Below, piece after piece: positions 1 to 4,738 of a stretch of DNA of 5,377 bases. Positions within the stretch are counted from its first letter, which is position 1. Each line of letters starts with the position of its first letter. Under the pieces are notes generated by a model. The model saw nothing but the letters and a program-made list of their open reading frames with translations, ran no database searches and was not told where the DNA came from. The position numbers and the translations under genes were made by a program. Source of the stretch: Microbacterium sp. (GTDB taxonomy: Bacteria > Actinomycetota > Actinomycetes > Actinomycetales > Microbacteriaceae); the NCBI GenBank assembly GCA_029267645.1, contig JAJUIM010000150.1, positions 1-5,377 on the forward strand. Reading direction: 5' to 3'.

Positions 1-1
1 C

Positions 2-1213
2 AACGAGATGGGCGCCATCACACGGCTCGTCGACGCGCTGCTGAGGCTCTTCGGCCGCCGAGGCGTCGCGTATGCGCTCGGCCTGTCGTTCGGCACCTAC
101 CTGCAGACGATCTTCGTCGACGTCATGATCGTCATCGCGGCGCCCCTCGCGCGCCGGATCGCGCCGCGGATCGGCCGCCACGGCACGGGCGTCATGGGGA
201 TCGCGTTCGCCGTCGGCCTCGAGGCCGGCATCGTGCTCATGGTGCCCGGGTTCGCGGCCGTCGCCCTCGCGGGCCTCCTCGGCGTGCCGCTCGGCGTCAT
301 GCTCATCTGCGGGTTCATCGTCGTCGTGCCGACCGTCGCGATCACGATCTTCGTCATGTCGCTCGCCTTCCGCCTCGGCTTCTGGAAGCCCGAGTCGGAC
401 GAGAAGGCCGTCGTCGAGGATCCCGAAGCGGATCCCGCGCCCGCCGAGCCCGAGCCGCCGCGCCGCGCGCGGGGTCCGCGCATCGACCGCACCCGCACGG
501 GCACCGTGCGCACCTCGATCGGCGGCGTGCCGCGCGGATACGTCGACACGGCCGAGCGCACGGCGACCGAGCCGCCGCTCCTGCTGCTGTTCGCGCCCAT
601 GCTCAGCGCGCTCGCGCTCATCGCCGCGCAGGCCGTGCTCAGCATCATCGACGTCGAGGTCGCCGTCATGCAGTTCCTCGGCAACCCCGTCATCGCGCTG
701 CTGCTCGCGGTCGTCGCGACGGGCAGCATCGGCCGGTATGCGGTCGGCACGCAGCGCATGGAGAAGGCGATCGTGAAGGGCTTCCAGGACGGCGGCCAGA
801 TCTTCGTGCTGACGGGCATCGGCGGATCCCTCGCCGCCGTCATCGCCGAGGGCGACCTCGGCGCGATCCTGCAGGGCTACTTCCAGGCCACGACATTCGC
901 GCCGCTGCTCGTCGTGTGGATCATGGCGGCCGTGCTGCACGTGGCGGTCGGATCCGTGTCGCTTTCGGCCATCACGGCCGCCGGCGTCATCGCGCCCGCC
1001 GCAGCGACCATGGGTATGAACCCCGTGCTCATCGCGCTCGCGGCCGGCGCGGGCGCCCTGTTCTGCATCCACGTGACGTCGAACACGTTCTGGCTCCTGC
1101 AGTCGTTCCTCGGGCAGTCGGTCCGCGGCGCGCTCAAGACCGTGACGGTCGGCGTCTCCTTCGCATCCGTCGTCGCGCTCGCGATGACCCTCCTCCTGGC
1201 GGTGTTCCTCTGA
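2..1213 (+). CDS. GntP-family permease (gluconate:H+ symporter-like), 5' partial
   Basis: This is an integral membrane secondary transporter; GntP-family proteins import gluconate or other small carboxylates with protons. The reading frame is open to the window edge. The ATG at 8 is internal: residues 14-48 after it align by eye with roughly residues 100-140 of E. coli GntT (RLFGRR...FVDVMIVIAAPL against an R.LGDKR...FFDVGFIILAP pattern), so about 90-100 N-terminal residues are missing. Numbering from that ATG, hydrophobic segments lie near 20-48, 60-92, 95-125, 190-215, 222-245, 262-285, 295-330, 336-355 and 375-401. A charged Pro/Glu/Arg-rich loop (about 127-188) is probably cytoplasmic and longer than in GntT. 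The C-terminal half keeps the family pattern: glycine-rich VLTGIGGSL (267-275), VAVGSVSLSAITAAG (312-326), IHVTSNTFWL (354-363) and LKTVTV (376-381). Substrate-site motifs differ from classical gluconate permeases, so the substrate is probably another acid. It is followed without a gap by a CoA-transferase and a lyase. Family assignment is fairly sure; substrate unknown. Confidence 0.82.
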   Translation, partial: NEMGAITRLVDALLRLFGRRGVAYALGLSFGTYLQTIFVDVMIVIAAPLARRIAPRIGRHGTGVMGIAFAVGLEAGIVLMVPGFAAVALAGLLGVPLGVMLICGFIVVVPTVAITIFVMSLAFRLGFWKPESDEKAVVEDPEADPAPAEPEPPRRARGPRIDRTRTGTVRTSIGGVPRGYVDTAERTATEPPLLLLFAPMLSALALIAAQAVLSIIDVEVAVMQFLGNPVIALLLAVVATGSIGRYAVGTQRMEKAIVKGFQDGGQIFVLTGIGGSLAAVIAEGDLGAILQGYFQATTFAPLLVVWIMAAVLHVAVGSVSLSAITAAGVIAPAAATMGMNPVLIALAAGAGALFCIHVTSNTFWLLQSFLGQSVRGALKTVTVGVSFASVVALAMTLLLAVFL

Positions 1214-2436
1214 TGACTCTTCTTCCCCTCGACGGCATCCGGGTGCTCGAGCTCGGCAACTACATCGCGGGCCCCACGGCGGGCCGCCTGCTCGCCGACT
1301 TCGGCGCCGACGTCGTGAAGATCGAGCGCCCGCGCACGGGTGACGAGCTGCGCCGGTGGCGGCTGCAGCGCGGCGACACGTCGATGCTCTACCGCGCGAT
1401 CAACCGCGGCAAGCGCTCGGTCGTCGTCGACCTGCGCAGCGACGAGGGCCGCGAGATCGTGCTCGACCTCGTGCGCCGCTCCGACGTGCTGCTCGAGAAC
1501 TTCCGCCCCGGCACGCTCGAGCGATGGGGCCTCACGAGCGACGTGCTCGAGGCGGCCAACCCGAAGCTCATCGTCGCGCGCATCTCGGCGTTCGGGCAGA
1601 CCGGCCCGCTGTCGCACCGCCCCGGATTCGCGGCCGTCGCCGAGGCGTACGGCGGGTTCCGCGAGCTCGTGGGCGAGCCCGGCCGCCCACCGAGCCGCAC
1701 GGGCGTCTCGATCGGCGACACGATCGCGGGGATCTACGCCGCCTTCGGCGTCACGATGTCGCTCGTCGCGCAGCTGCGCGGGGATCCTCGATTCGCCGGC
1801 GCTGCGTTCGACGACCGCGTCATCGACGTCGCGCTCAACGAGGCGATGCTGTCGGTCACCGAATCGCTCGTGCCCGAGTGGGAGGCATACGGCGTGCGCC
1901 GAGAGCGCACGGGCGGGCGCATGCAGGGCATCGCGCCGTCGAACGCGTACCTGTGCGGCGACGGCAAGAGCATCGTCGTCGCGGGCAACGGCGACTCGAT
2001 CTTCCAGCGCTACATGCGCGCGATCGGCCGCCCCGACCTCGCCGAGGATCCGCGCCTGCAGTCGAACGAGGGGCGCTGGGACGCGCGCGAGGAGCTCGAC
2101 GACGCGATCGGATCCTGGACCGCCGCGCGCACGAGCGCCGAGGCCCTCGCCGCGCTCGACGACGCGGGCGTGCCGTCGGGCCCCATCTACACGGCCGAGG
2201 ACGTGTGCGACGACGAGCAGCTCGCGGCGCGCGACATGATCCAGCGCTTCGACGTCGACGACGGCGACGGGATCCGCCCCGCCGTCGGCTTCCCCGGCAT
2301 CGTCCCCGTGCTCGGCGGGCGCTCGCTGCCCATCACCCACGTCGGCCCGGATCTCGGCGAGCACACGCGCGACGTGCTCGCCGAGCTCGGCTGGCCCGAC
2401 GACCGCATCGACGCCTACGAGGAGGCCCTCCGATGA
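1213..2436 (+). CDS. Class III (CaiB/BaiF-type) CoA-transferase
   Basis: The product is a cytoplasmic enzyme of 407 residues, the usual family length, expected to move CoA from a donor acyl-CoA to a free carboxylate. The N-terminal Rossmann part shows the family hallmarks LDGIRVLELGNYIAGP (6-21), FGADVVKIERP (30-40), NRGKRSVVVDLRS (64-76), DVLLENFRPG (91-100) and ARISAFGQTGP (122-132). The catalytic aspartate that forms the acyl-aspartyl anhydride is D169 in GVSIGDTIAG, the same position as in formyl-CoA transferase. The C-terminal part has the conserved DAGVPSGPIYT (about 317-327), and the typical HTRDVLAELG near the end. The ATG is chosen because it overlaps the permease stop codon (TGATG) and puts the family N-terminus directly after the start; no strong ribosome binding site is visible, so translational coupling is likely. 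With a permease before it and an HMG-CoA lyase-like gene after it, it probably activates the imported acid. The acceptor and donor cannot be told from sequence; human SUGCT, a relative, uses glutarate and 3-hydroxy-3-methylglutarate with succinyl-CoA. Confidence 0.9.
   Translation: MTLLPLDGIRVLELGNYIAGPTAGRLLADFGADVVKIERPRTGDELRRWRLQRGDTSMLYRAINRGKRSVVVDLRSDEGREIVLDLVRRSDVLLENFRPGTLERWGLTSDVLEAANPKLIVARISAFGQTGPLSHRPGFAAVAEAYGGFRELVGEPGRPPSRTGVSIGDTIAGIYAAFGVTMSLVAQLRGDPRFAGAAFDDRVIDVALNEAMLSVTESLVPEWEAYGVRRERTGGRMQGIAPSNAYLCGDGKSIVVAGNGDSIFQRYMRAIGRPDLAEDPRLQSNEGRWDAREELDDAIGSWTAARTSAEALAALDDAGVPSGPIYTAEDVCDDEQLAARDMIQRFDVDDGDGIRPAVGFPGIVPVLGGRSLPITHVGPDLGEHTRDVLAELGWPDDRIDAYEEALR
2419..2425 (+). 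promoter_or_regulatory. Ribosome binding site of the lyase gene
   Basis: GAGGAGG lies seven bases before the ATG at 2433 and inside the end of the CoA-transferase gene. It is a strong match to the anti-Shine-Dalgarno sequence and fixes the start of the downstream lyase. Confidence 0.7.
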
Positions 2437-3350
2437 CCGTGCAGTTCCGTGATGTGACCCTGCGCGACGGCCTGCAGCTGGCCGGCAAGCCCCTGCCCAC
2501 CGAGCGCAAGGTCGAGCTCGTGCGCGAGCTGTTCAACCTCGGCGTCGAGCACATCGAGGTGGGATCCATGGCCCGCCCCGACCTCGTGCCGACCCTCGCA
2601 GACACGCTCGACGTCGTCGCCGCGCTCTCGCCCGAGGAGCGGGACCGCGTGTGGGTGTGGGTCGCGACGCCGCGCCACGTCGAGCGCGCCGCGGCGGCGG
2701 GCGTGCGGCGGTTCCAGTACTGCTTCTCGGCATCCGACAGCCACAACCGCGCGAACATCGGACGCGACACCGAGACGTCGATCGCGGCGATGCCCGACGC
2801 GCTCGCGGCGGCGGCCGACGTCGGCGGATCCGTGCAACTGTGCGTCGCGACCACCTTCACGTGCCCCTTCGAGGGCGAGGTGCCGCTGGCGCGCTTCGAG
2901 CGGATCCTCGACGACGACCGCACCGACGGCGCCGTCGACGTCGTCGTGTGCGACACGCTCGGGCAGGCGCATCCGGCCGAGGTGCGGCGCCGCGTCGCGC
3001 GCGCGGCCGAGCTGCGCCCCGAGCTCGGGATCGTCTACCACGGGCACGACACGTGGGGCCTCGGGGTCGCGAACGCTGCGGCCGCCGTCGAGGGCGGCGC
3101 GAACGTGCTCGACGGCGCGCTCGGCGGCCTCGGCGGATGCCCCTTCGCGCCCGGCGCCTCGGGCAACACCGCCCTCGAGGATCTCGCGTTCGCACTGCGC
3201 CCGGAGTGGGTGCGGCCCGACACGTTCGGATCCCTCGTGCGCCTCGGCGAGGAGATCACCGGCGCCCTCGAGGAGCCGAACCGCTCCCGCGCCCGCTCCG
3301 GCGCGCGCAGTAAGGCCGAGGCGTTCGAGTGGGTGCTCCCCCGAGGCTAG
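2433..3350 (+). CDS. HMG-CoA lyase family protein (DRE-TIM metallolyase)
   Basis: A 305-residue cytoplasmic TIM-barrel lyase, matching the roughly 300-residue size of bacterial hydroxymethylglutaryl-CoA lyases. Known members split a 3-hydroxyacyl-CoA such as HMG-CoA into acetyl-CoA and a ketoacid (acetoacetate). Residues aligned by eye with the human active site are all present: R11-D12 in DVTLRDGLQ (R41/D42), E42 in HIEVGS (E72), H203 and H205 in YHGHDT (metal ligands), catalytic C236 in GGLGGCPFAPGASGN, and N245. CVATTFTCPFEGEV (137-150), DTLGQAHP (174-181) and SDSHNRANIGR (101-111) also follow the family. The start overlaps the CoA-transferase stop (ATGA) and has a good ribosome binding site. 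The stop codon TAG at 3348-3350 lies in the first copy of a repeat that continues downstream. The usual EVGPRDGLQ is DVTLRDGLQ here, so the substrate may be a related 3-hydroxyacyl-CoA rather than HMG-CoA itself. Family confidence is high; exact substrate is inference. Confidence 0.9.
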   Translation: MTVQFRDVTLRDGLQLAGKPLPTERKVELVRELFNLGVEHIEVGSMARPDLVPTLADTLDVVAALSPEERDRVWVWVATPRHVERAAAAGVRRFQYCFSASDSHNRANIGRDTETSIAAMPDALAAAADVGGSVQLCVATTFTCPFEGEVPLARFERILDDDRTDGAVDVVVCDTLGQAHPAEVRRRVARAAELRPELGIVYHGHDTWGLGVANAAAAVEGGANVLDGALGGLGGCPFAPGASGNTALEDLAFALRPEWVRPDTFGSLVRLGEEITGALEEPNRSRARSGARSKAEAFEWVLPRG

Positions 3351-3363
3351 GACCTTCGCGCAT

Positions 3364-3383
3364 GGCCAGGGTATTTCCTGGCC
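3364..3383 (+). terminator. Hairpin after the catabolic operon, possible terminator
   Basis: GGCCAGG and CCTGGCC form a perfect 7-bp stem around the 6-base loop GTATTT, starting 14 bases after the lyase stop codon. No run of T follows (next bases TGTGGTGG), so it is either a weak, U-less actinobacterial terminator or just one more palindrome of the repeat cluster. It sits inside a larger imperfect inverted repeat (3342-3405) whose arms are the GGCTAGGAC and TTCGTAGCC copies. Confidence 0.4.
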
Positions 3384-3444
3384 TGTGGTGGGGTTCGTAG
3401 CCTCGCGTGGTGGTGGGGTGCGGGCCGCTCGCCAGTGGCTCGGC

Positions 3445-3502
3445 GTGCCCCGCCCGAGGCGTGGCCGTGCCCCGCCCGAGGCGTGGCCGTGCGCCGCCCG
3501 GG
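3445..3502. repeat. 22-bp tandem repeat, two exact copies plus a partial third
   Basis: The unit begins GTGCCCCGCCCGAGG and ends CGTGGCC. It occurs exactly at 3445-3466 and 3467-3488, and a degenerate third copy (GTGCGCCGCCCGGG) at 3489-3502 runs into the next GGCTAGGAA copy. There are no spacers, so it is not a CRISPR array. It probably arose by slippage or local duplication inside the repeat cluster. Confidence 0.85.
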
Positions 3503-3539
3503 CTAGGAACTACACCGGCGGCTACGAAAGTCCCTGGCC
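3494..3539 (-). repeat. 46-bp composite repeat, copy 1
   Basis: Read on the minus strand it starts GGCCAGGGACTTTCGTAGCC and ends TTCCTAGCCCGGGCGG. It matches the copy at 3630-3675 at 34 of 46 positions without gaps. Fixed blocks are AGGGA, TTTCGT, GGTGTA and TAGCC. This larger unit appears to be two of the 9-mers held at constant spacing. Confidence 0.65.
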
Positions 3540-3629
3540 CCTGGCCGGATTCCTAGCCTCGGAAGGGATGTACCGCACCACGCCCCGCAGGCGCCGCCCG
3601 CTCGGCGAGAGTGCGGGTACCCCGCCCAA

Positions 3630-3675
3630 CACCCGCGGCTACGAAATACACCCGAGCCCACGAAATTCCCTAGCC
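3630..3675 (-). repeat. 46-bp composite repeat, copy 2
   Basis: Read on the minus strand it starts GGCTAGGGAATTTCGTGGGC and ends TTCGTAGCCGCGGGTG. It aligns without gaps to the copy at 3494-3539 (34 of 46 identical). It lies 15 bp beyond the 3' end of the dehydrogenase remnant, so it is also the 3' flank of that pseudogene. Confidence 0.65.
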
Positions 3676-3689
3676 CCCGGCGGAAACCC

Positions 3690-3972
3690 TCATCGCGCCG
3701 TCTGCCCTCCGTCCACCAGTAGCACGCCTCCGGATCCGCGCATCGCACGCACCTCGTGCCGCATCGACCAGAACACGCCGGTGAGGTCGGCGGCAGCGTG
3801 CCGGCATTGTGGACGGCGATATCGCGCGATCCGAACGCCCGCACGACGTCATCGACGAGCGCCGCGAGGCCGTGCGCGTCGGCGACGTCGACGACGCGGT
3901 GCTCATCGCGCCCGCGTGCCTCGGCAACGGGTCGGACGATCGCGGTCGCTTGGTCGTTGTTGCACGCGCAGA
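3690..3972 (-). pseudogene. Short-chain dehydrogenase/reductase (SDR) remnant
   Basis: Two fragments of a classical SDR in different frames can be read. From 3972 down to about 3790 the translation gives VVCACNNDQATAIV, then VVDVADAHGLAALVDDVVRA and FGSRDIAVHNAGTLPP: the second-to-fourth strands of the Rossmann fold, ending in the family NNAG motif (here HNAG, about 3800-3811). One frame over, 3788-3690 reads DLTGVFWSMRHEVRAMRGSG followed at once by GVLLVDGGQTAR and a stop. The first half is the helix normally found about 20 residues after NNAG; the second is the SDR C-terminus (VDGG). Missing are the TGxxxGxG cofactor loop, about 20 residues at the frame break, and roughly 100-150 residues carrying the Ser and YxxxK active site. 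No start codon lies in the first frame. The 5' side abuts the rplQ terminator. The original substrate cannot be told. Confidence 0.8.
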
Positions 3973-3974
3973 CG

Positions 3975-4011
3975 ACAGCACCCCCGCACCGAATCGGTGC
4001 GGGGGTGCTGT
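3975..4011 (-). terminator. Terminator hairpin of the rpoA-rplQ operon
   Basis: An 18-bp perfect inverted repeat (arms 3975-3992 and 3994-4011, one base between; the real loop will be somewhat larger) starts 16 bases after the rplQ stop codon. The stem is very G/C rich (core GCACCCCCGCACC). No T-run follows on the minus strand (GTCGTCTGCG), which is common in actinobacteria. Because it is symmetrical it could also stop plus-strand read-through from the repeat region. Confidence 0.85.
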
Positions 4012-4027
4012 GCTGCGCGAGGCGAGA

Positions 4028-4702
4028 TTACTTGGCGAAGCCCTCGGCCTCGGCCGCGGCGGCCGTGCGGAAGTACACGTCGGCCTTGACCTGCGCGTAG
4101 CCGGCGTCGCCCGGCTCGTAGAACTTCTTGGTCGCGTTCTTGCCCTTGACCTCGAAGCCCTCGGGAGCCGAACCGTCCTCGAGCGGCTCGGCCTTGTCGG
4201 CGCCCGACTCCTCGGCGGGAGCCTCGGCCTCGACGACCTCAGCCTCGGCGGCCTCGGTCTCAACGACCTCGGTCTCCTCGACCTCGGGCTCGGCGACGGG
4301 GGCCTCGTCGGCCTTCGGCGCGGCGGCCTTCGTGTTCGGCGTCACGGGGTCGAGCACGAGCTCGATGACAGCCATGGGGGCGTTGTCGCCCTTGCGGTTG
4401 CCGACCTTGACGATGCGGGTGTAGCCGCCCTGGCGGTCCGCGACGAGCGGCGCGATCTCGGTGAAGAGAACGTGCACGGCCTCCTTGTTGCGGAGAATCG
4501 CGAGGGCACGGCGACGCGAGGCGAGGTCGCCGCGCTTGCCGAACGTGACCAGTCGCTCGGCGACCGGGCGCAGGCGCTTGGCCTTCGACTCGGTCGTCTT
4601 GATCGACTTGTTGATGAACAGCGCCGACGCGAGGTTCGCGAGGATCAGACGCTCGTGAGCGGCGCCGCCACCGAGGCGGGCACCCTTCGTGGGCTTAGGC
4701 AT
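4028..4702 (-). CDS. rplQ: 50S ribosomal protein L17 with long acidic C-terminal extension
   Basis: L17 is a structural protein of the large ribosomal subunit. Residues 1-120 are the complete conserved core: [20 protein letters not shown] at the start, then [20 protein letters not shown] (23-42), [13 protein letters not shown] (58-70) and [20 protein letters not shown] (92-111), ending in VIELV. The start is set by this N-terminus and by GGAG at 4713-4716, ten bases upstream. E. coli L17 has 127 residues; this one has 224. Residues about 125-180 are a Glu/Ala/Val-rich acidic linker with almost no basic residues. Residues 182-224 return to ordered sequence, with [35 protein letters not shown], which recalls the 'sunset' module seen on actinobacterial proteins (KGN..SM.YH.PG...Y ... 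VWF.T...AEAAGF). Extended L17 is known in actinobacteria. It follows rpoA by 36 bp, as in the usual alpha operon, and is followed by a strong hairpin. Confidence 0.97.
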   Translation of the reverse strand: MPKPTKGARLGGGAAHERLILANLASALFINKSIKTTESKAKRLRPVAERLVTFGKRGDLASRRRALAILRNKEAVHVLFTEIAPLVADRQGGYTRIVKVGNRKGDNAPMAVIELVLDPVTPNTKAAAPKADEAPVAEPEVEETEVVETEAAEAEVVEAEAPAEESGADKAEPLEDGSAPEGFEVKGKNATKKFYEPGDAGYAQVKADVYFRTAAAAEAEGFAK

Positions 4703-4738
4703 TTCTCAGGTACTCCAGTATCGAAAGAGTCGGATGGA

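Larger units (their letters stand above)
3341..3675. repeat. Cluster of inverted and direct GGCTASGAA repeats
   Basis: This 335-bp stretch contains a 9-mer of the form GGCTA(C/G)GAA in both orientations. Forward copies start at 3345 (GGCTAGGAC), 3501, 3520 and 3637, with a variant GCCCACGAA at 3656. Reverse copies are TTCGTAGCC at 3394, TTCCTAGCC at 3550 and the longer TTCCCTAGCC at 3666, with a looser TTTCCTGGCC at 3374. The 12-mer CCGAGGCTAGGA occurs exactly on the plus strand at 3341-3352 and on the minus strand at 3551-3562. Copies often pair at 19-20 bp spacing. There is no open frame with protein character across the cluster. It resembles an extragenic palindromic repeat (REP-like) island, but I do not recognise a named family. 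Confidence 0.7.

Noticed and set aside
8..10. ATG at position 8 as the start of the permease
   Set aside because: The frame is open upstream to the window edge, no ribosome binding site can be seen, and the alignment with GntT puts this Met about 95 residues into the protein.
877..2364. A 495-residue minus-strand open frame antisense to the permease and CoA-transferase
   Set aside because: It is the complement of two well-supported genes. The composition (Ala, Arg, Asp, Val, His) is that of an antisense frame in GC-rich DNA and it has no recognisable motif.
1785..3235. Recurrent GGATCC hexamers in the coding genes
   Set aside because: Most are Gly-Ser, Asp-Pro or similar codon pairs in real genes, reflecting host codon habits rather than a signal array.
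3445..3502. A CRISPR array
   Set aside because: The repeats abut without spacers and the other short motifs vary in orientation and spacing.
3341..3675. An insertion sequence or integrated element
   Set aside because: No transposase or integrase fragment, no paired terminal repeats with target duplication, and no tRNA attachment site could be found.
3385..4089. A 234-residue plus-strand open frame across the gap between operons
   Set aside because: It runs through repeats, the SDR remnant in antisense, the hairpin and the end of rplQ. The translation is Arg/Pro-rich with no family pattern, as expected of a high-GC shadow frame.
3670..4263. A 197-residue minus-strand open frame overlapping rplQ and the SDR remnant
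   Set aside because: It is Arg/Ser/Pro-rich, out of frame with both rplQ and the SDR fragments, and crosses the terminator.
4128..4424. A Ser/Ala/Thr-rich plus-strand frame resembling a secreted low-complexity protein
   Set aside because: It is the exact complement of the acidic linker of L17; the low complexity comes from that linker.
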